Positions 35,374 through 43,327 of a DNA stretch of 64,000 bases are shown piece after piece. Source of the DNA: Mycolicibacterium sp. MU0053 (GTDB taxonomy: Bacteria; Actinomycetota; Actinomycetes; Mycobacteriales; Mycobacteriaceae); the NCBI RefSeq assembly GCF_963378095.1, contig NZ_OY726397.1, positions 3,100,001 through 3,164,000 of the forward strand, written 5' to 3'. Each line of letters begins with the position of its first letter. The first letter of the stretch is position 1. A program made the translations under genes and the position numbers. Under the pieces are notes generated by a model. That model worked only from the letters and a program-made list of their open reading frames with translations. It was not told where the DNA came from and did not search any database.

Positions 35374-35459
35374 GGAGACGTGGCAGAGTGGCGAATGCAG
35401 CGCCTTGCTAAGGCGTAGTCGGTGTTCACCGGCCGCGGGTTCGAGTCCCGCCGTCTCCG
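35374..35459 (+). tRNA. tRNA-Ser (anticodon GCT)
   Basis: Complete class II tRNA: acceptor GGAGACG pairs with CGTCTCC, the anticodon loop TTGCTAA carries GCT (Ser, AGC/AGU codons), a long variable arm follows, and the T-arm contains GGGTTCGAGTCCC. No CCA is encoded. It lies within the inferred island, between the decayed zone and the metal genes, so it may mark an inner junction or be cargo. Confidence 0.93.
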
Positions 35460-35564
35460 CTTCGCATCACACACTGTGGGACGCGCCGCGTATGGCCGGT
35501 GCGCGCTGAGCACCGCATTCTCGTTGCAATCCAACCACTTCCCTCTCCCCCGACAGGATTGCCT

Positions 35565-35798
35565 GTGCGCCGCGACCCGCTTTCTGACCATGTACTGCGT
35601 CGCTTCCGTGAGGAGGCTGACCGCGCAGCGCATTCCAACTTCGACGCGCGAGAGCTGCTGGCGTCTCACGGCGTCGCGTGGGACGACGTCAACGCGGCCT
35701 GGAGCCGACTGCGGCCCCACAGCGGTGAGCTTGACGACCGGATCGGCAAGCACTGGCGCGAGCAGTACCGCCGCACCTGCGCGGAGCTGTCGAAGTAG
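35565..35798 (+). CDS. Small protein of unknown function
   Basis: About 77 aa from a GTG at 35565, helical: FREEADRAAHSNFDARELLASHG then a Trp-containing helix near the end (KHWREQYRRTC). A TTG at 35559 is another possible start. No family is recognised. Its Glu/Arg-rich helices look like a real protein rather than a random frame. Confidence 0.45.
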   Translation: MRRDPLSDHVLRRFREEADRAAHSNFDARELLASHGVAWDDVNAAWSRLRPHSGELDDRIGKHWREQYRRTCAELSK

Positions 35799-35847
35799 GT
35801 CGCGCCGCGCAGAAGTCCCCGCCGCTGTGCGTGTCACCGTCCGCTGC

Positions 35848-36063
35848 ATGTTTGTCTGTGAGTTCCAGAAGGTCAGCAACGGTGAGTTTTTCGGCCGGTC
35901 GGTACACCCGAGTCGGCCAGCCGCCGAACAGCATGCGATCACCGAGCTGCGCAAGCTCGGTGAAGAGGAGCAGGACATCCTCAGCGCGGTCGCGGCGGCC
36001 GGCTACGGCTGTGCCGACACCAGTCACACCGGATACGGCGTGCGGATATTCGGAGACAATTAG
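35848..36063 (+). CDS. Small protein of unknown function upstream of the ars genes
   Basis: A 71-aa protein (MFVCEFQKVSNGEFFGRSVH at its start) with a mixed alpha/beta pattern. An in-frame GTG at 35829 could extend it. It ends 72 bp before the convergent arsR gene. Nothing points to a metal role. Confidence 0.45.
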   Translation: MFVCEFQKVSNGEFFGRSVHPSRPAAEQHAITELRKLGEEEQDILSAVAAAGYGCADTSHTGYGVRIFGDN

Positions 36064-36135
36064 CGCCCGGCGCCGTGTCACGTCCCCGGCTTCGGTGTCA
36101 TCCGCCGCGCTGCATCGACGGGCCGGGATCGCCGC

Positions 36136-36504
36136 TCAGGTACAGCAGTTCGGGTCGAGCACCACACACAGTGCCTGCAGCGCCTCAGGTCGAACCCGGT
36201 GAAAGACGTTCATCCCGCGCCGCTCGGAGAGCACTAGCCCGGCTCGGCGGAGTTGGCCGATGTGGTGGCTGATGGTGGATTCGTTGAGGTCCAATTTGGC
36301 GGCCAGCTCGCCGCTGGTTTTCTCACCGGCGTTGGCGCCGAACAGAAACGACACGATCTTGACCCGAGCCGGGTCGGCGATCGCCTTGAGCCGCATCGCG
36401 ATCTGCAGCGCATCGTCATCGCTGACCGGACCGGCGGCGACCGGGGCGCAGCACACCGGGGCGGACATGTCGATCACGGGTAACGCTTTGGGCATAAACT
36501 CCAT
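36136..36504 (-). CDS. arsR: ArsR/SmtB-family metalloregulator with Cys pairs
   Basis: About 122 aa; an internal ATG at 36495 is an alternative start. The winged helix-turn-helix is clear (LDLNESTISHHIGQLRRAGLVL). Metal ligands are likely the CC pair near the N-terminus (PVCCAPV) and the C-terminal DPNCC, a layout seen in actinobacterial arsenic- or cadmium-sensing ArsR proteins. It is divergent from the arsI-type gene and should repress both from the inverted repeat at 36522-36571. Confidence 0.85.
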   Translation of the reverse strand: MEFMPKALPVIDMSAPVCCAPVAAGPVSDDDALQIAMRLKAIADPARVKIVSFLFGANAGEKTSGELAAKLDLNESTISHHIGQLRRAGLVLSERRGMNVFHRVRPEALQALCVVLDPNCCT

Positions 36505-36521
36505 CCTGCCATGGTTCTTGA

Positions 36522-36571
36522 CATATATCGAAAAGGAGCGGATTCTGAACTTGGCGCCACTTCGATATATG
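36522..36571. promoter_or_regulatory. ArsR operator and promoter between arsR and arsI
   Basis: CATATATCGA (36522-36531) and TCGATATATG (36562-36571) are a perfect inverted repeat with a 30-base spacer. On the plus strand TTGACA at 36518-36523 is a consensus -35, and GATTCT at 36541 is a weak -10 at 17 bp. The half-sites therefore flank or overlap the promoter, the normal place for an ArsR repressor. Confidence 0.7.
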
Positions 36572-36594
36572 CCACAACACTAGAGGAGGACATC

Positions 36595-37074
36595 ATGTCC
36601 CGAGCCCAATTGGCACTGAACGTCGACGATCTCGACGAAGCCATCACGTTCTACACCAAGCTGTTCAACACCGCCCCGGCCAAGGTGAAGCCCGGCTACG
36701 CCAACTTCGCGGTCACCGAACCGCCACTGAAGCTGGTGTTGCTGGAGAACCCCGGCAAAGGCGGCACCATCAACCACCTCGGTGTGGAGGTCGAGTCCAG
36801 CGCGCAGGTGCACGCCGAGATCGCCCGGCTGTCCGGGGAGGGGTTGTTCACCGACGAGGAAATCAACACCACCTGCTGCTTTGCTACCCAGGACAAGGTG
36901 TGGGTGACCGGGCCGGCCGGGGAGAAGTGGGAGGTCTACACCGTGCTGGCCGATTCGGAAACCTTCGGCGCCAGCCCGCAACACCTCGATCCCGAGGCCG
37001 AAGGCGGGCAGTGCTGCGGCGGTGCAGCCGCCGCCGATGTGGACCAGCCAGCAGAAAGCGCGGCCTGCTGCTGA
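36595..37074 (+). CDS. ArsI/CadI-type vicinal-oxygen-chelate metalloenzyme
   Basis: A 159-aa glyoxalase-fold protein. INHLGVEVES and the final WEVYTVLADSE are the metal-binding strand motifs of the VOC family, and NTTCCFATQDKVW carries the vicinal Cys pair of ArsI, the C-As lyase that removes the methyl or aryl group of trivalent organoarsenicals. The related CadI of M. tuberculosis is induced by cadmium and arsenic. A Cys-rich C-terminal tail (GQCCGG and AACC) is an extra soft-metal site. AGAGGAGGA precedes the ATG. Confidence 0.85.
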   Translation: MSRAQLALNVDDLDEAITFYTKLFNTAPAKVKPGYANFAVTEPPLKLVLLENPGKGGTINHLGVEVESSAQVHAEIARLSGEGLFTDEEINTTCCFATQDKVWVTGPAGEKWEVYTVLADSETFGASPQHLDPEAEGGQCCGGAAAADVDQPAESAACC

Positions 37075-37124
37075 CATCGGTCTCCTAGGCCGGGTGGTCA
37101 CCGCGTCGCGGTGGTCCACCTGGC

Positions 37125-37394
37125 CTACGGTCGTGCACACCCCCGCGCCCGGGCGAGCGCTTCAAGGATGCGCTCACGCGTCGGGAGGTCCAGGCGACAT
37201 GCCCGACCCAGCAGCTGCTCGGCGCTTCCGGTCACGACGTCAACGCCATCGACCAGCACAGTCGGGGACGGATAGTCGCCCACCACATCGACCACAGCGT
37301 CGGGCAAGCCCAGCTCACGCAGGCACTCATCGAGCGACTGCCGCACCGTTTCGGCGTTCGGACACCCCGGATGACGCCGAAGTTCAACGCGCAC
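37125..37394 (-). CDS. Small thioredoxin-fold protein of the MerB-associated type
   Basis: About 89 aa from a GTG at 37394 preceded by GAGGAGG. VELRRHPGCPN gives a redox-like Cys at the end of the first strand, PSPTVLVDGVDV the cis-Pro strand, and a second Cys in RACRLDLPT. Proteins of this pattern are often labelled alkylmercury lyase or thioredoxin family in metal islands. True MerB activity is unlikely because the MerB fold and its Cys/Asp set are absent. The longer open frame to 37442 lacks a ribosome-binding site. Confidence 0.6.
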   Translation of the reverse strand: MRVELRRHPGCPNAETVRQSLDECLRELGLPDAVVDVVGDYPSPTVLVDGVDVVTGSAEQLLGRACRLDLPTRERILEALARARGCARP

Positions 37395-37510
37395 TGAGCG
37401 CCACCTCCTCGGGTGTCGCGAGCCTCTTGACCCGTCCATCATGACAGTCTCCCCGCGTTCCCTGCTGCTCGTATCCGCCGGCTTGCGGCCAGCTTAGATA
37501 CCTGTCAATA

Positions 37511-37524
37511 TCGACGTATGTCGA
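37511..37524. promoter_or_regulatory. Short ArsR-type inverted repeat at the arsR2 start
   Basis: TCGAC and GTCGA separated by GTAT overlap the start codon of the second arsR at 37518. The surrounding AT-rich ATATCGAC resembles the half-sites of the first operator. A repressor bound here would block its own operon. Confidence 0.45.
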
Positions 37525-37898
37525 AGTCATCGCCGGATCTGTTGAGTGCCCAGGATTCCTGCCCGCCGGGGGCCCTGTTGCGCGAGCCGCTGTCGGCTAC
37601 CGAGGCCGCCGATATGGCGGTGAAGCTCAAGGCGCTGGCCGATCCGGTACGGCTGCAGCTGTTCTCCGCGATCGCCAGCCACGAAGGTGGTGAGGCCTGC
37701 GTCTGCGACATCTCGACCGACGTCGAGGTCTCGCAGCCGACGGTGTCGCATCACCTCAAGGTGCTGCGCGACGCCGGTCTGCTCACCTCGCAGCGCCGCG
37801 CCTCGTGGGTCTACTACGCGGTGGTGCCCGAAGCGCTGGCCAGCCTGTCGGTGATCCTGGGCGCAGCCGGCGCCGAGCCGGTCGGGGCGCCGCGATGA
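37518..37898 (+). CDS. arsR: ArsR-family arsenite-responsive repressor
   Basis: A 126-aa winged-helix regulator. VEVSQPTVSHHLKVLRDAGLL is the DNA-reading helix, and GGEACVCDIS in the preceding helix holds the CxC thiolate pair typical of arsenite-sensing ArsR of the classical type; this differs from the first arsR. It is the first gene of arsR-acr3-arsC-arsC, all linked by ATGA overlaps, so the operon is regulated by arsenite. Confidence 0.9.
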   Translation: MSKSSPDLLSAQDSCPPGALLREPLSATEAADMAVKLKALADPVRLQLFSAIASHEGGEACVCDISTDVEVSQPTVSHHLKVLRDAGLLTSQRRASWVYYAVVPEALASLSVILGAAGAEPVGAPR

Positions 37899-39028
37899 CC
37901 GCCACCGCGCCGGCTACCGGGTCGGCGGTTGTGGGCAATATGTCGACCCTCGACCGCTACCTGACGGTGTGGATCGGCGCCGCCATGATTGCCGGCCTGC
38001 TGCTGGGACGCTGGATCCCCGGCCTGAACACCATGCTGGAAAGTGTTCAGATCGACGGGATTTCGCTACCCATCGCCCTCGGGTTGCTGATCATGATGTA
38101 CCCCGTGCTGGCCAAGGTCCGTTACGACCGCCTCGACACCGTCACCGGTGACCGAAAACTGCTGCTGTCCTCGCTGGTACTGAACTGGGTGTTCGGCCCG
38201 GCGCTGATGTTCGCCCTGGCTTGGCTGATGCTGCCCGATCTGCCCGAATACCGCACCGGGCTGATCATCGTCGGGTTGGCCCGCTGCATCGCCATGGTCA
38301 TCATCTGGAACGACCTGGCCTGCGGCGACCGCGAAGCCGCCGCCGTCCTCGTGGCGCTCAACTCAATCTTCCAAGTCGTCATGTTCGCCGTCCTCGGCTG
38401 GTTCTACCTGTCGGTGCTGCCCGGCTGGCTCGGCCTGGAACAGACCACCATTGACACCTCGCCGTGGCAGATCGCCAAATCCGTGCTCATCTTCCTCGGC
38501 ATCCCACTGATCGCCGGCTACCTGTCACGGCGCATCGGCGAACGCACCAAAGGCCGCGACTGGTACGAGACAAAATTCCTACCGCGCATCGGACCGTGGG
38601 CGCTCTACGGCTTGCTGTTCACCGTCGTGATCCTCTTTGCGCTGCAAGGCGAACAGATCACCAGCCGCCCAATGGATGTCGCCCGCATCGCTCTCCCGCT
38701 TCTCGCCTACTTCGCCATCATGTGGGGCAGCGGCTTCCTACTGGGCGCCGCGATCGGTCTGGGCTATGAGCGCACCACCACCCTGGCTTTCACCGCCGCC
38801 GGCAACAACTTCGAATTGGCCATCGCGGTCGCCATCGCCACCTACGGCGCCACCTCCGGCCAGGCGCTGGCCACCGTCGTCGGACCCCTCATCGAAGTCC
38901 CGGTACTGGTGGCGCTGATCTATGTTTCGCTGGCCCTGCGCAGCCGCTTCACCACCAGCACCGTGTCCTCGGATGCATCACCGGCCCTCGATGATCGGGC
39001 CATCATCGATAAAGGAAGCACACCATGA
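37895..39028 (+). CDS. acr3: Arsenite efflux permease Acr3
   Basis: A 377-aa membrane protein with ten hydrophobic helices. GLARCIAMVIIWNDLACGD carries the conserved Cys of Acr3 and the WNDLA motif, and FTAAGNNFELAIAVAIATYG the second family signature. It exports As(III) out of the cell using the proton gradient. Both ends overlap the neighbouring genes. Confidence 0.95.
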   Translation: MTATAPATGSAVVGNMSTLDRYLTVWIGAAMIAGLLLGRWIPGLNTMLESVQIDGISLPIALGLLIMMYPVLAKVRYDRLDTVTGDRKLLLSSLVLNWVFGPALMFALAWLMLPDLPEYRTGLIIVGLARCIAMVIIWNDLACGDREAAAVLVALNSIFQVVMFAVLGWFYLSVLPGWLGLEQTTIDTSPWQIAKSVLIFLGIPLIAGYLSRRIGERTKGRDWYETKFLPRIGPWALYGLLFTVVILFALQGEQITSRPMDVARIALPLLAYFAIMWGSGFLLGAAIGLGYERTTTLAFTAAGNNFELAIAVAIATYGATSGQALATVVGPLIEVPVLVALIYVSLALRSRFTTSTVSSDASPALDDRAIIDKGSTP

Positions 39029-39690
39029 CCGACAGCCCTGTCACCCACCCCGACCGCGACCTGTCCATCGACCAACAACTGGCACTGCGCACCGCCGCGA
39101 CCAGGCTGCAAACCGAGTTCGCCGACACCTTCGGCGTTGAGACCATCGAACGATTCCTGGGCTCCTCCTACGACCAATTCGCCGGCCGAGCCACCATCCC
39201 CAACTTCCTGCCGCTGCTCGCCGAACGCTTCGCCCACCAACGCCTGTCTGCTCTGGCCCGCGTCGAGGGCAAGGTCAGTGACGGCAAACCCACCGTGCTG
39301 TTCCTATGCACCCACAACGCCGGCCGCTCCCAAATGGCCCTCGGATTCTTCACCCACCACGCCGGAGACAACGCCGTCGCCTGGTCGGGCGGATCCGAAC
39401 CCGGTGACGAAGTCAACCCCGCCGCCATCGCCGCCATGGCAGAGGTCGGCATCGACATCACCGGCGAATTCCCCAAACCCTGGACCGACGAGATCCTGCA
39501 CGCCGCCGACGTTGTCATCACCATGGGCTGCGGTGACGCCTGCCCCATCTACCCCGGGAAACGCTACGAAAACTGGGAGCTGCCCGATCCAGCCGGACAC
39601 GACGTCGACGCAGTGCGCCCCATCCGCGACATGATCGACACCCAGGTCAGAGCACTGCTTGCCGAACTCGACGTCACCATCACCCGATGA
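39025..39690 (+). CDS. arsC: Arsenate reductase ArsC with N-terminal three-helix domain
   Basis: A 221-aa protein. The first about 85 residues form a helical domain (three-helix bundle seen in corynebacterial/mycobacterial ArsC proteins). The rest is a low-molecular-weight phosphatase fold with the CX5R loop LFLCTHNAGRSQ and a C-terminal ELPDPAG Asp loop. Family knowledge: such enzymes reduce arsenate through arseno-mycothiol or mycoredoxin. It directly follows acr3. Confidence 0.92.
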   Translation: MTDSPVTHPDRDLSIDQQLALRTAATRLQTEFADTFGVETIERFLGSSYDQFAGRATIPNFLPLLAERFAHQRLSALARVEGKVSDGKPTVLFLCTHNAGRSQMALGFFTHHAGDNAVAWSGGSEPGDEVNPAAIAAMAEVGIDITGEFPKPWTDEILHAADVVITMGCGDACPIYPGKRYENWELPDPAGHDVDAVRPIRDMIDTQVRALLAELDVTITR

Positions 39691-40130
39691 TCATCCCGAC
39701 AAAGCCCACCGTGCTGTTCGTCTGCGTCAGCAACGCCGGCAAATCCGTGATGGCACAAGCACTCACGCAGCACACCGCCGGCGAGGCGTTCAACGCACTC
39801 TCCGCGGGCACTCACGCCAAAACCGCCGTCAACCCCGTCTCCGCGCAAGCCCTGGCCGAACTCGGCATCGACATCGCCGGCCACCAACCCACCCAACTCG
39901 ACGACACCCTCATCACCGCGGCAGACCTGATCGTCATCCTCGGCACTCGAGCCCACATCGATTCAGCCGCCGACGGCGCACCCGTGCAAACCTGGCACAT
40001 CGACGAGCCCTCCCTACGCGGCATCGACGGCATCGATCGAATGCGCCTGATCCGCGACGACATCGCAGCACGCGTCCACGATCTCGTTCGCCAATTCACA
40101 CACGATCACCAGACACAGCCCCGCGAATAA
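39687..40130 (+). CDS. Second LMW-phosphatase-type arsenate reductase, with Lys in the P-loop
   Basis: A 147-aa protein of the same LMW-phosphatase fold, without the N-terminal domain. Its P-loop is FVCVSNAGKSVMAQ, i.e. CX5K instead of CX5R, and the last part (WHIDEPSLRGIDG) lacks the usual DP-motif Asp-Pro. Such variants occur in actinobacteria and may work with another thiol, or not as reductases at all. ATGA overlap with arsC links it to the operon. Confidence 0.8.
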   Translation: MIIPTKPTVLFVCVSNAGKSVMAQALTQHTAGEAFNALSAGTHAKTAVNPVSAQALAELGIDIAGHQPTQLDDTLITAADLIVILGTRAHIDSAADGAPVQTWHIDEPSLRGIDGIDRMRLIRDDIAARVHDLVRQFTHDHQTQPRE

Positions 40131-40224
40131 CAACCCCGTCTACCCACCACCGACAACGATTCTCGCCACACCCTGGGACACCTGGATCGTCGAGCGGCCC
40201 TACGGATCCGAAGGGGTCGGCGGG

Positions 40225-41202
40225 TCACTGCGTCGCGGCCGTGGCGGGGATCAGGCGTGGGATGACGCGCACGTAGATGACCATGCCGACGAGTTCGATG
40301 AGGGTTTGGGTGACCACGATGACTGCGGTGATCGCGTAGGCGTCGGGCAGGGCCAATGCCAGCGGTAGGACGACCAGGGAGTTGCGGGTGGCGCCGCTGA
40401 ACACCAGGGCCCGCGAGCGCCCGGCGTCTAACCGCAGCAGCCGCCCGGCGACCAGACCAATCAGGGCCATGATGAGCAGGAACGCGGCGTAGAGGGGAAC
40501 GACGCGCACGACCTGGTCGGTTTGGTCGCTGATCTTGGGGAATTGGCCGGCGACCACCACGAACAGGGTGGCGGTCATCAGCGGCACCATCGCGGTGCTC
40601 ATCGCCGAGGAGATGACGTGCCCGCTGCGGTGGCGGGTTGCCAGCGCCTCGGTGGCCCAGGCCAGGGTCAGCGGCAACACGATCAGGATGAGGAACGCTT
40701 CGACGAAGGGGCCGACCTCGACGATGTCGGCCAAATCCGATCCGACGAACAACCACAACAGCGCGGGAAGGGCGAGCATCTGGGCGAGCATCAGCAGCGG
40801 TGCGGCGGCCAGCAGACGCTCACTATTCCCGCCGGCCAGGCCGCAGAACACGATGACGTAGTCGATGCACGGAGTGAGCAGTGTCAGCAGCACTCCGAGC
40901 AGGACGGCTTGGGACAGCGACACCAGCCCGGTCAGTGCGGCCACGACTAGGGGCACCACGGCGAAGTTGAGCACCAGCAGCGCGGTGAGGAACTTGATGT
41001 CCCGAAACGCCGCGGACAGCTTGGTGAACGGCACCTGCAGGAACGTGGCATACAGCAGCGCCCCGAGCACCGGGTAGATGGCGGCCTCCCAGGTAGGTCC
41101 GGCGGCCGGCCAGGCAAGTCCTACCGCGGCGCCCGCTACCAGTCCGCCCAGGTAGATGACGATCTGGTGGCGTTCCAGCCACTCTGTGACAGGAGAGTTC
41201 AA
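40225..41202 (-). CDS. Second arsenite permease (bile acid:Na symporter/Acr3 superfamily)
   Basis: About 325 aa, ten hydrophobic helices. LLTPCIDYVIVFCGLAGGNS and FSGATRNSLVVLPLALALP follow the bile-acid-symporter-type arsenic resistance proteins, distinct from the first Acr3. TTG 41202 is chosen as start because GGAAGGA lies just upstream; the longer frame has none. It runs opposite to the arsC operon and ends 94 bp from it. A second export route for arsenite or another metalloid oxyanion is inferred. Confidence 0.8.
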   Translation of the reverse strand: MNSPVTEWLERHQIVIYLGGLVAGAAVGLAWPAAGPTWEAAIYPVLGALLYATFLQVPFTKLSAAFRDIKFLTALLVLNFAVVPLVVAALTGLVSLSQAVLLGVLLTLLTPCIDYVIVFCGLAGGNSERLLAAAPLLMLAQMLALPALLWLFVGSDLADIVEVGPFVEAFLILIVLPLTLAWATEALATRHRSGHVISSAMSTAMVPLMTATLFVVVAGQFPKISDQTDQVVRVVPLYAAFLLIMALIGLVAGRLLRLDAGRSRALVFSGATRNSLVVLPLALALPDAYAITAVIVVTQTLIELVGMVIYVRVIPRLIPATAATQ

Positions 41203-41289
41203 GGGATGGTCCTTCCGTGGGTGTAACCGCCGATGTCGGGACACCGGCGACTGCCGCTTCACAGCGCTGTGGACAGCGGGACGCCTCTG

Positions 41290-41610
41290 CTAGCTGTCGT
41301 GGCGGGAAACCGCGGCGACCAGTGGGTGATCGAACGGCAACGCACCGGTCTTGGCCGCGCCGCCCGGCGACCCGAGTTCGGTGAAGAACTCGGCGTTGAT
41401 GGCGGTGTAGTGCGCCCACTGCTCGGGCAGGCCGTCTTCGTAGAAGATGGCCTCGACCGGACACACCGGTTCACAGGCCCCGCAGTCCACGCATTCCTCG
41501 GGGTGGATGTAGAGCATCCGGGCGCCTTCGTAGATGCAGTCCACCGGGCATTCCTCGATGCAGGCCCGGTCCTTGACATCCACGCACGACTCGGCGATCA
41601 CGCAGGTCAT
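41290..41610 (-). CDS. fdxA: Seven-iron ferredoxin
   Basis: A 106-aa ferredoxin of the FdxA type. The N-terminal part carries CVDVKDRACIEECPVDCIYEG and CVDCGACEPVCPVEA, giving one [3Fe-4S] and one [4Fe-4S] cluster. The C-terminal 40 residues (YTAINAEFFTELGSPGGAAK) are the usual extension. The ATG at 41610 overlaps the stop of a MerR-type regulator, so this electron carrier is under metal or redox control. It may feed electrons to a reductase outside the window. Confidence 0.92.
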   Translation of the reverse strand: MTCVIAESCVDVKDRACIEECPVDCIYEGARMLYIHPEECVDCGACEPVCPVEAIFYEDGLPEQWAHYTAINAEFFTELGSPGGAAKTGALPFDHPLVAAVSRHDS

Positions 41611-42056
41611 CGACGCGCCACCGCCGGGGAAATCTCCTGCAGCCCTTGGCGGGTGCGCAGGAAGCTGCACCGGGCATCACACGGCTCAGCCCGATCAGGC
41701 AGGGCATCAAGGCGGTCAAGGCCCTCAGTGAGCACCTCGGCGAAGCGCTGCAGTTCGGCGATCCGCGCCACGACCTCATCCAGGCGTGCGGTGATCATCG
41801 GCCGCATCCGTCCCCGCACATCCACACACGCACCCTCATCCCAGACGGCCAGCAATTCGCGGATCTCCTCCAACGGTAGGCCGACCTGTTTGGCGGCCCG
41901 GATGAACCCCAGCCGCTGCACCGACTCGTCGTCATAGACCCGGTAACCCGAATCGGTGCGCTCGGACGGCAACAATCCCACCGACTCGTAGAAACGCAGG
42001 GTGCTCGCCGGCACACCGCTGCGCTGCGCAAGCTGCGAAATCCGCATCTGGACCAT
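41607..42056 (-). CDS. MerR-family metalloregulator with Cys ligands
   Basis: About 149 aa (ATG 42056, or 42047 for a start at MRISQLAQ). The MerR HTH and wing are clear (LAQRSGVPASTLRFYESVGLLPSERTDSGYRVY), followed by the dimerisation helix and a metal loop. GACVDV and EPCDARCSF give candidate soft-metal ligands. It controls fdxA by overlap and its own promoter has the 19-bp spacer and dyad typical of MerR targets. The inducing metal is not certain. Confidence 0.88.
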   Translation of the reverse strand: MVQMRISQLAQRSGVPASTLRFYESVGLLPSERTDSGYRVYDDESVQRLGFIRAAKQVGLPLEEIRELLAVWDEGACVDVRGRMRPMITARLDEVVARIAELQRFAEVLTEGLDRLDALPDRAEPCDARCSFLRTRQGLQEISPAVARR

Positions 42057-42064
42057 ACGCCGAA

Positions 42065-42097
42065 CCCTAAACCTTCCACCTAGCTCGAAGGTCAACC
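42065..42097 (-). promoter_or_regulatory. MerR-type promoter with dyad for the merR-fdxA unit
   Basis: On the minus strand TTGACC, a 19-base spacer and a TTAGGG -10 are seen, with the dyad ACCTTC...GAAGGT (42071-42092) inside the spacer. The overlong spacer is the hallmark of MerR-activated promoters. A second copy of the same design is at 42439-42469. Confidence 0.7.
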
Positions 42098-42128
42098 CGA
42101 ACCGCATCTGACCAGACACCGGGGCTGG

Positions 42129-42430
42129 TCAACCGTTGTAATCTCGCCACCGTCTCCGATACTCAGCAAGCTCCTCCGCGGTGGGGTCGGCGGTAAAGAC
42201 ACCACAGCCCCCACAACGAACGCGGCAACAGTCACCGAGCCCAGCAGTGCCGCCGCGCCGATGGCTCCCACACCGGCGGCCACCAGCAAACCCGCATGGG
42301 TCGCGATACCGAAAAGGATCAGCGTGAGTCCGCACAGCAGCCATCGATAGCGGCCTATCCCCGACCGGTCGCGGACTCGGACGACCCCGTCGTTGCCGCG
42401 CTGGCGCTGCGAGAGGTTCTGGACACCCAC
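42129..42430 (-). pseudogene. Small membrane protein with a late frameshift
   Basis: Starting near a GTG at 42430, the frame encodes a basic N-terminus and two hydrophobic helices (YRWLLCGLTLILFGIATHAG; AAGVGAIGAAALLGSVTVAAF). Near 42195 protein-like coding shifts to the next frame, giving FTADPTAEELAEYRRRWRDY before the stop at 42129. If read without a shift the end is meaningless, so a mutation or sequencing slip is likely. It could be a metal transporter accessory. It lies under its own MerR-type promoter. Confidence 0.5.
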
Positions 42431-42438
42431 AGTGCGCA

Positions 42439-42469
42439 CGTTAAGCCTTTGACCTAGCTGGAAGGTCAA
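42439..42469 (-). promoter_or_regulatory. Second MerR-type promoter with the same dyad core
   Basis: TTGACC (42469-42464 on the minus strand), a 19-base spacer and TTAACG. The spacer shares the core ACCTAGCTSGAAGGT with the promoter at 42065-42097. The same MerR regulator very probably turns on both units. Confidence 0.7.
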
Positions 42470-42648
42470 GGCCCGAACACACTCATGCCGTGCCGCCGGT
42501 CGCGGTTTCTCGGTGCCACGACGGCGTTGTCATCGCCGGACCTGCGAGATCAGGGCTCGGTCCCCAACTCGCATCAGGGTGGGTCCGAGAACGAAGTCAG
42601 AGTCGTTCGCGCCCAGCGGGTTCAGACCGCACCCCGGGCATGATCGGA

Positions 42649-42924
42649 TCAACTGAGCCGCAGCCGCACGCATCGTGCGAGTGACCCGGTGAGCAACTGC
42701 CTCGGGGGGCGGCGGGCCCGGATCCGCGAGGCCACAAAGCCGATCACCCCGACAGCGACCAACGCGAAACCGATCGGCTCCAGCCATCCAGCCCCGACCA
42801 GCAGCGCACCGCTTCCAGCCAGGCCGGCCGCAGCCAGCAGCGGCACCACCACACAACAGCCCGCACAGGCCAGCGCCCCGACGCCGATCACCGCCCACCA
42901 GCGTCTACCGGACCGGATCGCCAT
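42649..42924 (-). CDS. MerT-like small membrane protein
   Basis: A 91-aa protein. The first hydrophobic helix contains ALACAGCCVVVPLLAAAG, with closely spaced Cys in a transmembrane segment like the mercury-binding helix of MerT/MerF. A second helix (LEPIGFALVAVGVIGFVAS) follows, then basic residues. It starts within the end of merR. Family knowledge: MerT/MerF move Hg(II) inward to mercuric reductase; here no merA is seen nearby. Confidence 0.65.
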   Translation of the reverse strand: MAIRSGRRWWAVIGVGALACAGCCVVVPLLAAAGLAGSGALLVGAGWLEPIGFALVAVGVIGFVASRIRARRPPRQLLTGSLARCVRLRLS

Positions 42925-43327
42925 TGAAAGGCAGTGGACAACACGGACTCTCCGCGCACACCAGAAGGTCCTCGCAGCCCGCTTCCAGCGTCGCGCGCAG
43001 CGTGTCCCGCACCGCGGACAGTTCGGCCAGCTTCTGGTCGACCTCGGTCAACTTCAGCACCGCCCGAGCTCGCAACCCCGCATCCGAGCGGCCGCCCAAC
43101 CGGGTCGCGGCCAACAAATCCCCGACCTCATCCAAGGTGAACCCCAGACGCTGCGCGGCTTTGATCACCCGCAGCGTCGTCACCGTCTCCGGCGGATACG
43201 ACCGATGCCCGCCCAACGACCGATGCGGCTCGACCAGCAGTCCGCGCCGCTCGTAGTAACGCAACGTCTCGATATTCACCCTGACCGCCGCGGCCACCTC
43301 ACCGATGCGCAATCCCGCCTCGCTCAC
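42905..43327 (-). CDS. merR: Mercury-type MerR regulator
   Basis: A 140-aa MerR protein: IGEVAAAVRVNIETLRYYERRGLL HTH start, then the long dimer helix. The C-terminus holds CEDLLVCAESPCCPLPF, a cluster of Cys fit for Hg(II) binding. The mer-type dyad at 43683-43700 upstream of its operon supports this. It is co-transcribed with the upstream 43324 gene and the MerT-like gene. Confidence 0.85.
   Translation of the reverse strand: MSEAGLRIGEVAAAVRVNIETLRYYERRGLLVEPHRSLGGHRSYPPETVTTLRVIKAAQRLGFTLDEVGDLLAATRLGGRSDAGLRARAVLKLTEVDQKLAELSAVRDTLRATLEAGCEDLLVCAESPCCPLPFNGDPVR

Noticed and set aside
13919..35459. Complete integrative element with its own integrase between the tRNA-Val scar and tRNA-Ser
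   Set aside because: No integrase could be found between these points, and tRNA-Ser is a different tRNA, so the two do not form a matching pair of attachment sites.
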